From Paraburkholderia sp. BL9I2N2 (lineage in GTDB: Bacteria > Pseudomonadota > Gammaproteobacteria > Burkholderiales > Burkholderiaceae): DNA of 64,000 bases. Shown here piece by piece: positions 17,801-26,605 of this stretch. Below the pieces are notes generated by a model that worked only from the letters and a program-made list of their open reading frames with translations, ran no database searches and had not been told where the DNA came from. Positions within the stretch are counted from its first letter, which is position 1; each line of letters begins with the position of its first letter. Made by a program: the position numbers and the translations under genes. The DNA lies in NCBI RefSeq assembly GCF_004339745.1, contig NZ_SMGP01000001.1, positions 3,286,001-3,350,000 of the forward strand, given 5' to 3'.

Positions 17801-19411
17801 ACGCACGCCGATAGGGCCAGACAGCTGTGTGGGCCGCACCGTTGCTTGCAGCGCGTTCAGGTCGAGGTTGGCGACTTTCAGATCGAACTGCCCACGCTTG
17901 CCGCTCAGTGCGCCGCCACCGGTGAGCGTGGCGCTCTTTACGAGCCGCACGTTCAGGTTCGAGATGCGCTGCGCCTGGGCGTCGAGCCGAACGTCGGCGT
18001 TGGCGTCGATGATCGGCAGCAGGTTCTGGTCGATCGCACCGGGTTTGGCGTTGACGATCGAGACGTGGCCGGTCACTGCGAAAGTCGCGGCGGGTTTGGC
18101 GGTGGTGTCGGGGTTGGCGTCGCGTTTGCCGGTTGTCGCTATGGGTGGTTGCGTTGCGCTGGCGGCATTGCCTGCGCCCGCGAGGGCGCTTTGGCTGGCA
18201 GCGCGGCCGGCACTGGCTGCGTTGGCTGAACTGGAAACGCTGGTGGCGTTGGTGGCGTTGGTGGCGTTCGTGGTACTCGCAGCCTTCGTGACGCTCGTGG
18301 CATTGCCACCACTCGCCGAATTCGCGGCCTTTGCCGCTGCCTTCGCCCCACTTGCCGCACCGGCCCCGCGCGCAGCGCCTGTCGCACTCGCCGCACTTGC
18401 CCCCGTTACCCCACTCGCCCCCAACACGACCTCTTCCGCCGCACCCTGCCCCACCGGCTGCAACTCCGCCCGCACGGCCAGGTCGGCCAGCGGCGCGCCG
18501 GGCGCAAAAGCCTGCGGGTTGATGTGATCGAAGGTCAACGTAGCGCGCTGCAACGGCACGTCGCCGAACGGCGTAGCCTCGACCCTCGCATGACCGGCGA
18601 GCTTCATGCCGCTTGCATCGAGTTCCGCGATGAGATTCTCCAGCGAGCCGCTCAGATGGCCGCCCACCTGCACCGCCTCGTCGTTCACCTTGCCCGAATA
18701 GCCGACGTCCCCAGTCAACGGAAACGGCCGCACACCGTCGAGTTTGGCGGCCGCCGTCACCGCGCCGAACGGCGTGTCCAGCCGCTCGATCGCGGCCTCG
18801 TGATGACGTCCGTCGCTACGTCCATGAAAGACGAAGCGCGAGAATTCGGTCGTCGACGCGCCCTGATGCAGCAGCAGCTTGTCGACCTGGACATCGCGAA
18901 CATCGAGCTGCATCGGCAAGCGCAAGTCTTGCGGCAGCTTCACCGGCCCGCTGCTGCTCGACGACGAAGAACCAATACGCGCGTCCACCGTGCCGATATG
19001 CAGATAGTCGATGGCGAACCGCCACGGCTCGCGCGCGAGCGCCCACCGGCCCGCCACGCGGTCGATCTGGATATCGGTGCCGCTGCCGTCGAGGCTGCGC
19101 CACCGCACTTGCCGCAATTGCAGGCCATTGGCGAGAGCGCCTCGCTCCAACGTGCCGCTCAGCTTGCCGCCCAGCAGCTTCACCGCCGCCTGCCACGCAT
19201 AGGCGGTGCCGCGCTCGGTAGTGAGCGCGCCGTACAACAAACCCACCGCCAACGCGAGCAACAGCACCAGCACGGCCACCGTCCACGCGAACGTTTTCAG
19301 CAGCAACCGGCCGAGCCGGCGCCTGGGCGGCGGCTGCTGTTCGGGCGGCTGCTCCGGCGGTTGTGCACCGGGCGGCTGCGCGGGAGGTCGGGCGGAAACG
19401 TCCGTGGTCAT
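14858..19411 (-). CDS. tamB: Translocation and assembly module inner-membrane protein TamB
   Basis: A very large (about 1517-residue) inner-membrane-anchored periplasmic beta-taco protein that works with TamA in outer-membrane protein insertion and/or phospholipid transport. One N-terminal membrane helix (LLLKTFAWTVAVLVLLLALAV) is followed by long repetitive beta structure; the C-terminal DUF490/TamB domain includes NEKLSWLLFGHGTDQGNN and ends in LLYTRRFDRIRW. Two long Ala/Thr/Ser-rich inserts (DNA about 18130-18430 and 17340-17560) are unusual. I chose the ATG at 19411, 28 bases after tamA; a TTG at 19456 overlapping tamA is possible. No clear ribosome-binding site precedes either. Confidence 0.92.
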   Translation of the reverse strand: MTTDVSARPPAQPPGAQPPEQPPEQQPPPRRRLGRLLLKTFAWTVAVLVLLLALAVGLLYGALTTERGTAYAWQAAVKLLGGKLSGTLERGALANGLQLRQVRWRSLDGSGTDIQIDRVAGRWALAREPWRFAIDYLHIGTVDARIGSSSSSSSGPVKLPQDLRLPMQLDVRDVQVDKLLLHQGASTTEFSRFVFHGRSDGRHHEAAIERLDTPFGAVTAAAKLDGVRPFPLTGDVGYSGKVNDEAVQVGGHLSGSLENLIAELDASGMKLAGHARVEATPFGDVPLQRATLTFDHINPQAFAPGAPLADLAVRAELQPVGQGAAEEVVLGASGVTGASAASATGAARGAGAASGAKAAAKAANSASGGNATSVTKAASTTNATNATNATSVSSSANAASAGRAASQSALAGAGNAASATQPPIATTGKRDANPDTTAKPAATFAVTGHVSIVNAKPGAIDQNLLPIIDANADVRLDAQAQRISNLNVRLVKSATLTGGGALSGKRGQFDLKVANLDLNALQATVRPTQLSGPIGVRLNDDVQSLTLDLADPKAALRAQGKVTFDPARMSFNDVRITSGKGRIDLSGALKHDANSTYNLKAQLTDFDPLTLASQMPSRKPVTGPTPAPSASRAKNSKTAEAAAQVGSTAGAKSAAPADKAAAAVKNTAKAAVKSEVVERKTPPPPKRRAPPARKIEARVNGTLTAAGMLGPVFTTKAEFKLGPSVYDGLPLTGGGTIQLAGSRILPSRANLSVAGNQVDLQGSFGARGDRLKFRVDAPELERLGFGLAGLVAADGDVTGSFAHPNVVLNYKADSVVFGSNRIGHAEGHAELRDGANGALVFTTDARNLSAGGVDLNVLTARLSGTRANHTLEAAATGKLQDRPLDLTLAANGKLTEARDGTRWDGTVTRLQNRGTPALNLESPLAVSAGPDRLTLGTTRLTLEGAVLSLKTFAFDHGKIQSAGSLTGISVARLQALRHEITGEPPHVKTDLVFDGDWDFALGSTATGHIQLQRRSGDVTVEIGRGLASLGISSIAARAEFSGGNRLNATFHAQASRIGVIDADAHTTLVMRDGFLTVNEDGALTGNVNANVPSLKTTGGLFGPSYLLDGHLALKLALAGTVAKPNLTGSLLGDGLSATMVDQGVQLKDGVVRIALSHNLVDFQQVEFNGASGTLRATGRVRLDGAEPDLTASIVADKLELFAAPDRNLSLSGSASVANAGAQGGMAINGKFVVDHALFDMPEQSAPKLGDDVVVVRPDGSVAGERPPPVPGTNKPIGPFAPRANIDISLGNNFRFRGQGADLGLTGTITAMSAPNLPLRAVGNVRVTQGSTYTAFGRKLNIENGFFTFNGPVANPGINILAMRRNQQVEAGVQVTGTVQFPTAKLVSEPNVPDNEKLSWLLFGHGTDQGNNLGQQSTMTTALALLGSASGKRIAQTFGLDEFSIGRSEVGLTDPQVVMVSKAINERLVIGYEQGLQSASNAIKATVNLTRYWSVAAYGGTFSGVDLLYTRRFDRIRW
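18236..18270. repeat. Short in-frame tandem repeat within tamB
   Basis: A 9-bp unit (GGTGGCGTT on the plus strand) occurs three times in a row and encodes NATNATNAT inside the Ala/Thr-rich insert of TamB. Confidence 0.7.
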
Positions 19412-19439
19412 GCGTGGATCATGTGGAAGCAGGTTTTCA

Positions 19440-21269
19440 TCAGAAGGCGATGCCAAGCGTCAGATACGGCCGCACGCTGTTGTTGCGAATGCCGTAGGCG
19501 ACATCGACGTTGACCGGGCCGACCGGGCTGCGCCAGCGCGCCCCGACACCGACGCCGGGATAAAAGACTTTTTCGCCCCACGTGTCGGTGGCGGTGCCGA
19601 TGTCGAAGAACGCGGCCGCGCCCCAGTCGTGACTGAACCAATGCTGGTACTCGGCCGAGCCCGTGACGAGATACTTGGTGGGCAGCACCGAACCGTCGAC
19701 GTTGTTACCGATACTCTGATAGCCATAGCCACGCACCGAATTCGAGCCGCCCGCGCGAAACAGCAGCGAGGCCGGAATACCGCTCGAAGGGCCGCTCGTG
19801 AACACGCCGCCGAGCTCGGCGCGAATCAGCACGAGGTCTTCCTTGCCGATCGGCAGATACTGCTGGCCGCGCGCGTAGCCGCGGATGAAAGTCTGGTCGG
19901 TCAGCGCGCCTTTGACCGCGAAGCCCGCCTCGACGTGAATCAGGTTGCCCTTGCGCGGGAACAGCGGATCGTCGGTATTGCGCCGGGTCCACGACCAAGC
20001 CGGCACCAGCGCGCGGCTCGTGGTCGGCGCGAACGAGTTCTGATCGAGCCGGTCCTGGTAGAAGAGGAGCGAGTAGTTATAGTCGATGAATTGCGAGGTC
20101 CGGGCCCGCTGCACGCCGCCGCGGATACTGTAAATGCGCGTGTCGGATACGTCGGTCGTAGTGTAGGACGCCAGCACGCTATTGGTCCACGCACGCGGCC
20201 CCGGCGGCATGGCGAGCTGAATTTGCCCGTATTGCTGGATCTGGTCGATGCGCCCCTGGATGGTGAACGGCCACGCTTTGCCGAACGTGTCGAGATACGA
20301 ATAGGAACCCTGGACCAGCGGGCCGTTGTCCGTCGAGTAGCCGACCCCGCCTCGAATGCTGTTGTACGGATATTCCGACACCTTCACGTGCACCGGCGTC
20401 TCGACCGGCTTGGCCGGGTCGCTGTCCACGTCGATCGCGACGCTCGCGTAGTACGGCGTGTTCTGCAACTGCCGCTGCAATTCGGTGATGCGCTGAACGT
20501 CGTAGATGTCACCCTCGGAGATCGGATTCACGTTCTCAACGATCTTTTCCGGATAGCGCCGCGTACCCGATACATCGAGCTTGCCCATCGTGAAGGTCGG
20601 CCCACTGTCGTACGTGACCAACAGTTTCGCCTCGTGCGTACGCGGATCGACCCGCGCCTCGGAGTGGTAAATCTTCGCACCCAGATAGCGGCGCGCCTGC
20701 AGCGCCTTGAGCGAGGCGTTTTTCGCATCGTCCCAATCGCCCTGCGAGAACGGATCGCCTTCGTGCAGCGAAAATGCGAAGCGCGCGGCGTTTTCCTGGG
20801 CCGGATCCTCGGTCAGCACCGGCCCGCGAAACGACAGCGAAATCGATGAGATGACGGTCTGCGGGCCGGGATCGACGCTCACCGTGACGCGCTTCGCATT
20901 GTCGATGGTGCGCACGTCGGTGCGCACGACCGGGCTGAAATAGCCCTGCGTGGAGGCCAAGTCGCGGACCTGCTGGGGCGTGGCGGTAATCAGGAACTCG
21001 AACTGGTCGTCGCTGATGTCAGGGCGCTTGGCGAAACGCGCGATATCCAGATGCGCTTCGAGCAGCTTGCGCAGCGAACGCGGCGTGGCTTCGATATCGA
21101 CCTTGTAGCTGGCCGCCGCTTTTGCGGCGTGGGCGTTGTCGGTTGCAAGCGCCAGCATGACGAGGGCGAATGCCAGCCACGTGCGCCACCAGCGCCGCAT
21201 GGGCGTGCGATGCCCACGCCCGGAACTGGCCTTGCCGCGCCGCAGCTTGTCGATCGCACACCCCGCCAA
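19440..21269 (-). CDS. tamA: Translocation and assembly module outer-membrane protein TamA (BamA/Omp85 family)
   Basis: Outer-membrane Omp85 protein of 609 residues, partner of TamB. A signal peptide (MRRWWRTWLAFALVMLALA, ending DNAHA) is followed by POTRA domains (about 55-270) and a 16-strand barrel; the VRGY-type motif is present (NSVRGYGYQSIG) and the C-terminus ends in TLGIAF with a terminal aromatic. The start is a TTG at 21269, supported by GGAGG six bases upstream; an ATG at 21200 inside gives a shorter signal peptide but has no ribosome-binding site. TamA and TamB are adjacent as usual. A hexanucleotide array lies 210 bases upstream. Confidence 0.92.
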   Translation of the reverse strand: MAGCAIDKLRRGKASSGRGHRTPMRRWWRTWLAFALVMLALATDNAHAAKAAASYKVDIEATPRSLRKLLEAHLDIARFAKRPDISDDQFEFLITATPQQVRDLASTQGYFSPVVRTDVRTIDNAKRVTVSVDPGPQTVISSISLSFRGPVLTEDPAQENAARFAFSLHEGDPFSQGDWDDAKNASLKALQARRYLGAKIYHSEARVDPRTHEAKLLVTYDSGPTFTMGKLDVSGTRRYPEKIVENVNPISEGDIYDVQRITELQRQLQNTPYYASVAIDVDSDPAKPVETPVHVKVSEYPYNSIRGGVGYSTDNGPLVQGSYSYLDTFGKAWPFTIQGRIDQIQQYGQIQLAMPPGPRAWTNSVLASYTTTDVSDTRIYSIRGGVQRARTSQFIDYNYSLLFYQDRLDQNSFAPTTSRALVPAWSWTRRNTDDPLFPRKGNLIHVEAGFAVKGALTDQTFIRGYARGQQYLPIGKEDLVLIRAELGGVFTSGPSSGIPASLLFRAGGSNSVRGYGYQSIGNNVDGSVLPTKYLVTGSAEYQHWFSHDWGAAAFFDIGTATDTWGEKVFYPGVGVGARWRSPVGPVNVDVAYGIRNNSVRPYLTLGIAF

Positions 21270-21949
21270 ACAGGACCTCCAGCCGTGGTTGATGAATTCT
21301 TGTCGCTCAGCCGCGCCGCGGCGGCCGAAGCACGCTATTTGACCACATCGGCGGCACGCCGCGAGATCTCTAAACCTGTGTCCGCGGCTTGCCGGCGGGC
21401 TTTACCGTCGGGTTCGCGCGCGGCGCGTCATGCTGCGCGACGCCGACGCGGGTGTCGGTGCCGATGCCAAAGCAGCTGGCCGGTGCCGGTGCCGTTGCCG
21501 TTGCCGTTGCCATTGCCATTGCCATTGCCATTGCCATTGCCATTGCCATTGCCGGTGCCGTTGCCGTTGCCGTTGCCGGTGCCGTTGCCAGTGCCAGTGC
21601 CAGTGCCAGTGCCAGTGCCGGTGCCAGTGCCAGTGCCGGTGCCAGTGCCGCTTGGCAGATGCGGACACCAATGCCGCCGTGTCGCGCTAACGCCAAGCAC
21701 CCGCAACGCCCACAACAACCGCAACACCGCCACGCCCGCCGACGCGCCCGCCGACGCGCCCGCCTTTGACGCCCGCCCTGCCACGCGGGTTCCGGCTATT
21801 TTCACGCGCCGCCCGCCCGGCCTGGCCGCCGTTTTTCGACCGCGCGCCGCGCATGCGGTAAAATTATGGAATAGCAGCGGGCGCCGCGCGAGGCAACGGG
21901 CCAATGAGCGCCGGGCAGCCGCCAATTCCTACACCACGGACGTCGAGCC
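21270..21949. other. Divergent region between tamA and the DUF3460-scpA genes
   Basis: No gene is supported in this 680-base stretch, which includes the hexanucleotide array at 21479-21652. Long open frames run through the array on both strands only because the unit length is a multiple of three. Promoters for tamA (minus) and DUF3460 (plus) must lie on either side of it. Confidence 0.6.
21479..21652. repeat. Hexanucleotide tandem array, 29 units of GCCNNT
   Basis: The array is exactly 174 bases, 29 units, all of form GCC(A/G)(T/G/C)T. Runs are ordered: 2 GCCGGT, 3 GCCGTT, 7 GCCATT, a mixed GCCGGT/GCCGTT block, then mainly GCCAGT with interspersed GCCGGT and a final GCCGCT. Length is uninterrupted by indels. 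It lies upstream of both tamA and the scpA genes, and is a likely variable-number locus. Confidence 0.95.
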
Positions 21950-22135
21950 ATGTATCAATCGGACATCACCCAGTTCCTGAACCAGCTCAAGCAACAGAAA
22001 CCCAATCTGGAAGCCGAACAACGCCGCGGCCGCGCGCTGCTGTGGGACAAACAGCCGATCGATCTGGAAGAACGCGCCGAGCAGAAAGCCTCGCGCGTAG
22101 AACAGACGCCTTACTCGTACTATCAAAACTTCTAA
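21950..22135 (+). CDS. DUF3460 family small protein
   Basis: A 61-residue cytoplasmic protein beginning MYQSDITQFLNQLKQQKP and ending PYSYYQNF, matching the DUF3460 family known in Burkholderiales; function unknown. It is highly charged with no membrane segment. It ends four bases before the GTG start of scpA, so the two are co-transcribed, a conserved arrangement in the clade. Confidence 0.85.
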   Translation: MYQSDITQFLNQLKQQKPNLEAEQRRGRALLWDKQPIDLEERAEQKASRVEQTPYSYYQNF

Positions 22136-22139
22136 GCGC

Positions 22140-23009
22140 GTGAGTCACGCCGACGAGGCACACGGCGCAGGGCCGGCCGACGCCGCGCTCGCCGCGCCCG
22201 CCACCGATTCGACACCGAACATCGTCGACGGCATCGCTTTCGCACGCCTGTACGGCGAGCCGCTCTTCAAGCTGCCGACGGATCTGTACATCCCGCCGGA
22301 CGCGCTCGAGGTGTTTCTCGAAACGTTCGAAGGACCGCTAGATCTGTTGCTGTACCTGATCCGCAAGCAGAACTTCAACGTGCTCGACATCCCGATGGCG
22401 GACGTCACGGTGCAATACCTCGGCTACGTCGACCAGTTGCGTCAGACCAATCTCGAACTCGCGTCCGAGTATCTGCTCATGGCCGCGATGCTGATCGAGA
22501 TCAAGTCGCGCATGCTGCTGCCGGTGAAGAAAGCCGACAGCGGCGAAGAAGCCGAGGATCCGCGCGCGGAACTCGTGCGGCGCCTGCTCGAATACGAGCA
22601 GATGAAGCTCGCCGCGCAGCGCATCGACCAGTTGCCCCAACTCGGGCGCGATTTCCTGCGCGCCGAGGTCTACATCGAACAAAGCATCACGCCGCGTTTT
22701 CCGGACGTGAACAGTGAGGATCTGCGCGCCGCGTGGGCCGACGTGATCAAGCGCGCCAAGCTGGTCCAGCATCACAAGATTTCGCGCGAAGAGCTGTCGG
22801 TGCGCGAGCATATGAGCTCGATCCTGCGGCAACTGCAGAACGCGCGCTTCATCGAGTTCTCCGACCTGTTCGACACGAGCAAGGGCGTGCCGGTGGTGGT
22901 GGTGAATTTCATCGCCGTGCTCGAGCTGTGCCGTGAATCGCTCGTCGAAATCACCCAGGCGGAGCCGTTCGCACCGATCTATGTGCGCCTCGCCTATCTG
23001 CCCGCCTGA
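22140..23009 (+). CDS. scpA: Segregation and condensation protein A
   Basis: Kleisin subunit that bridges SMC and ScpB in chromosome condensation. The 289-residue protein has the ScpA core FEGPLDLLLYLIRKQNFNVLDIPM (about 62-85), the helical YLLMAAMLIEIKSRMLLP, and a C-terminal winged helix with FSDLFDTSKGVPVVVVNFIAVLELCRE. The start is GTG at 22140, four bases after DUF3460. No scpB or smc is adjacent. Confidence 0.94.
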   Translation: MSHADEAHGAGPADAALAAPATDSTPNIVDGIAFARLYGEPLFKLPTDLYIPPDALEVFLETFEGPLDLLLYLIRKQNFNVLDIPMADVTVQYLGYVDQLRQTNLELASEYLLMAAMLIEIKSRMLLPVKKADSGEEAEDPRAELVRRLLEYEQMKLAAQRIDQLPQLGRDFLRAEVYIEQSITPRFPDVNSEDLRAAWADVIKRAKLVQHHKISREELSVREHMSSILRQLQNARFIEFSDLFDTSKGVPVVVVNFIAVLELCRESLVEITQAEPFAPIYVRLAYLPA

Positions 23010-23120
23010 AGCCCTCGAACCGGGCGCAATTCCGCCCGGCGGGAGAAGGTGCCTCTTTTCGGTGCGGCAGGCACGCAAATCCACTACAATCCGGCGCTCC
23101 GAACCTGTCATTACCAGTGA

Positions 23121-24029
<909 letters not shown>

Positions 24030-24079
24030 AGTCGCCTTAGATAGCGTAGACACGCATAAGAAATCTCACAGGATTGGTC

Positions 24080-24466
24080 ATGCAACGCCACATGCTGAAG
24101 TCGAAGATCCACCGCGTCGCGGTCACGCACTGCGAGCTGCACTACGAAGGCTCGTGCGCGATCGATGAAGATCTGCTGGAAGCGGCGAACATCGTCGAAA
24201 ACGAGCGGATCGACATCTGGAACATCAACAACGGCGAGCGTTTCTCGACCTACGCGATCAAGGGCGAACGCGGCAGCGGCATGATTTCGCTGAACGGCTC
24301 GGCCGCGCGGCGCGCGCAGCTGGGCGATCTGGTGATCATTGCGGCGTTCGCGGTGGTGGATGAAGCGGAACTGAAGGCCGGCTGGAAGCCGGACCTGGTA
24401 TTCGTGGACGACAACAACAAGATCAAGGGCAGCCGCGATCACGTACCGACGCAGAACTGGACCTGA
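24080..24466 (+). CDS. panD: Aspartate 1-decarboxylase proenzyme
   Basis: Makes beta-alanine from aspartate for PanC. The 128-residue proenzyme self-cleaves at Gly24-Ser25 in YEGSCAID to form the pyruvoyl group; the catalytic [17 protein letters not shown] start, [10 protein letters not shown] and [11 protein letters not shown] are typical. The ATG at 24080 matches the family start and has AGGA-like sequence upstream; a TTG two codons earlier is not needed. Confidence 0.96.
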   Translation: MQRHMLKSKIHRVAVTHCELHYEGSCAIDEDLLEAANIVENERIDIWNINNGERFSTYAIKGERGSGMISLNGSAARRAQLGDLVIIAAFAVVDEAELKAGWKPDLVFVDDNNKIKGSRDHVPTQNWT

Positions 24467-24670
24467 GCGCGCTGTTGTTCAATTGAGCGTTCGTTACGCT
24501 CGCCGCGCAGAGGGTTGTCCAGGGCGAGCCATAGCGCAGGGGCGTCAGACGCAGATCTGGACCAGAGCAATTCGTAGTCCACTGGCGCACGCCTCGCGCG
24601 AAGCCCTCAGGATTAACAACTTGGGCTGCATCAGCGTGCAGCGGGCGGCCAGGCCGCCTATCCAGCCGCT

Positions 24671-25309
24671 TCAACCCTTCTTGCTCGTGCCATTAGTCCA
24701 CTCGACGATCGGCTGCCACTGTTCCAGATCCTTCTCCACGCGGCTTTTCGCGACGTCCCACAAGGTCAGCCCGTGGGCCGCCAGTTGCACGTAATTCTGC
24801 GTGTCGCGCAAGAAGCCCAGCACCGGCAGCTTCAAACCCTCGACAAAGCGGTGCAGTTGCTCCGCCGAGCGCGTGCGCGCATCGACGCGCATGCCGACCA
24901 CGCCGATTTCGATCGCGCCTTTCCTGACCGCTTTTTCCTTGGCGAGCCGCTCAAGGAATTCCTGGGTGGCCAGAATATCGAACATGGACGGCTGGAGCGG
25001 CACGATCACCTTGTCGGCCAGATCCAGCGCGATACTCAGACGATTGCCGTGCAGCCCGGCCGGCGTGTCGATGACAGCATGCTCCAGCCCTTTGGGCGGT
25101 CTGGCCGGCGCGTCCTGATTGACTTCCCAGGTTTCGATGGCCGGCAGCGTGTCGGGCCGCAGCGACAGCCACGCGTGCGCGGACTGCTGCTTGTCCAGGT
25201 CCGCCAGCGCGACCCATTCGCCGGCCGCGGCGAAATAGCCGGCCAGATTGGTCGACAGCGTGCTTTTACCCACGCCGCCCTTCGGATTCGCCACCACGAT
25301 CACCGTCAT
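24671..25309 (-). CDS. Orphan ParA/MinD-family ATPase
   Basis: A 212-residue deviant Walker A ATPase: ANPKGGVGKSTLSTNLA at the N-terminus, Walker A-prime DLDKQQSAHAW, and VIDTPAGLHG as Walker B. Proteins of this size usually position cellular cargo or act in plasmid or chromosome partition. No parB-like gene, centromere-like repeat or known cargo gene is adjacent, so its target is unknown. It diverges from the thioesterase gene; 204 bases separate its end from panD, where I see nothing. Confidence 0.85.
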   Translation of the reverse strand: MTVIVVANPKGGVGKSTLSTNLAGYFAAAGEWVALADLDKQQSAHAWLSLRPDTLPAIETWEVNQDAPARPPKGLEHAVIDTPAGLHGNRLSIALDLADKVIVPLQPSMFDILATQEFLERLAKEKAVRKGAIEIGVVGMRVDARTRSAEQLHRFVEGLKLPVLGFLRDTQNYVQLAAHGLTLWDVAKSRVEKDLEQWQPIVEWTNGTSKKG

Positions 25310-25530
25310 GAATTCTCCCGGAAAGAAGGCTGGACGCCGCCAGCCGGTTTGCCGCGTATTTGCTCTGACCTGCGCAAGTGTGCCCGCATTGGTGCCGGAC
25401 TCGTGCCGGGTTCAGGTCCACTTGCCGACCCAGCCGTTGATAATATCGACAAATGCACGTTGGCCGAAGCCCCCAAACGGGTAATTGGCCGCCGTGCCCC
25501 GCCGATTTTTCCATCGAGGAACCGAATCTC

Positions 25531-25950
25531 ATGAGCAAACTCCGCCCGGAATGCACCGTCGAACACCTCCACGAACGCCAGGAAGGCTCGCTGCCCGCCT
25601 TGCTGGGCGTGCATGTGCTGTCGCTGGAAGAAGGCGTCCTAACCGCGGAATTGACCGTGCGCAAGGAATTGCTGGCGCCGAACGGGTTTTTGCATGCCGC
25701 CACCGTGATCGGTCTCGCCGATACCGCCTGCGGCTACGCCTGCATTGCGCATCTGCCGCAGACGGCGCGCAATTTCACGACCATCGAACTGAAAAGCAAT
25801 TTTCTCGGCACGGCGACGGAAGGAACGATTCGCGCGGTCGCGAAAGGCGTGCATCTCGGGCGCAACACGCAAGTGTGGGACGCCACGGTCATCGATCCGA
25901 ACGGCAAGACGATGGCGTTGTTTCGTTGTACGCAGATGGTGTTGTATTGA
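25531..25950 (+). CDS. PaaI-family hotdog thioesterase
   Basis: A 139-residue hotdog-fold acyl-CoA thioesterase, probably cytoplasmic. The family core is NGFLHAATVIGLADTACGYAC (about residues 50-70, replacing the more usual N-G-x-x-H-G-G) followed by FTTIELKSNFLGTA and a last strand KTMALFRCTQMVLY. The ATG at 25531 has GAGGA upstream. The acyl group handled cannot be told; there are no phenylacetate genes nearby. Confidence 0.85.
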   Translation: MSKLRPECTVEHLHERQEGSLPALLGVHVLSLEEGVLTAELTVRKELLAPNGFLHAATVIGLADTACGYACIAHLPQTARNFTTIELKSNFLGTATEGTIRAVAKGVHLGRNTQVWDATVIDPNGKTMALFRCTQMVLY

Positions 25951-25985
25951 TTGCATCAACGTGGCGCAGCGCGGCGTCGCGCCAT

Positions 25986-26017
25986 GAAAAAAAGCACGCG
26001 GCCTTCCGGGCGCGTGC
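25986..26017 (-). terminator. Terminator downstream of the DoxX gene
   Basis: On the minus strand, stem GCACGCG/CGCGTGC with a 10-base loop is followed by seven T, 24 bases after the DoxX gene stop. It faces the convergent thioesterase gene. Confidence 0.8.
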
Positions 26018-26040
26018 CTTCGATTGCAAGTGTGGACCGA

Positions 26041-26457
26041 TCAGGCAGCCACCGCCCGCGGCGCCTTCACCCCGCTAAACGCCAGCGCTCCGCCACCAAG
26101 CAGCGATTGCACCGCCAACGTCACCGCCCAGAACGCCGGATATTCCCAGCCGCCGTTCGGCGATGCGAAACCCCAGCCGTTATGCAGATGCTGCGACATC
26201 GCGCCGAGCATGAACGGCAGCAGCACCAGCGCGACCCAGCGGACCTGCACGCCGAGCAGCAGCGCAATGCCGCCGAACAATTCGACGAACGCCGTCACGT
26301 AGCCGAGCCAACCGGGCAAACCGAGCGAGACGAAGAACTGCGCCGTGCCGGGCAGCGTGAAGACGAAAATCTTTTGCAGACTGTGAGCGAGATAGAGCAC
26401 GCCCAAGGCGACGCGAAGGAGTAAAGCGGCGAGATCGGCGGAGCGGTTCGAGTTCAT
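26041..26457 (-). CDS. DoxX family membrane protein
   Basis: A 138-residue inner-membrane protein with four hydrophobic segments (LLLRVALGVLYLAHSLQKI, TAFVELFGGIALLLGV, WVALVLLPFMLGAM and the C-terminal AFWAVTLAVQSLLGGGALAF). The LRVALGVLYLAHS start and the G/F-rich second helix are typical of DoxX/SURF4-like proteins, linked to redox or thiosulfate metabolism in some organisms; no specific role is evident here. AAGGA precedes the ATG. Confidence 0.88.
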   Translation of the reverse strand: MNSNRSADLAALLLRVALGVLYLAHSLQKIFVFTLPGTAQFFVSLGLPGWLGYVTAFVELFGGIALLLGVQVRWVALVLLPFMLGAMSQHLHNGWGFASPNGGWEYPAFWAVTLAVQSLLGGGALAFSGVKAPRAVAA

Positions 26458-26605
26458 GACGAGATCCTTGTCGAAGGAGAGAAACGGCCCCGAGGCGGCC
26501 GTCGATGTCAGAACTCTATTCGAACCATATGAGGCGAAAAACCGCTCTACAGGCTTTGATTCTTTCCCAGCAGGATTTAATCAGCGCTGCGCGCTCAACG
26601 CCCGA

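Noticed and set aside
21479..21652. CRISPR array
   Set aside because: There are no unique spacers; units are contiguous 6-mers and there are no cas genes.
21389..21925. Open frames through the hexanucleotide array (Ala/Ile, Gly/Asn or Cys/His repeats)
   Set aside because: A 6-base unit keeps every frame open; the peptides are pure repeat products without ribosome-binding sites or conserved ends.
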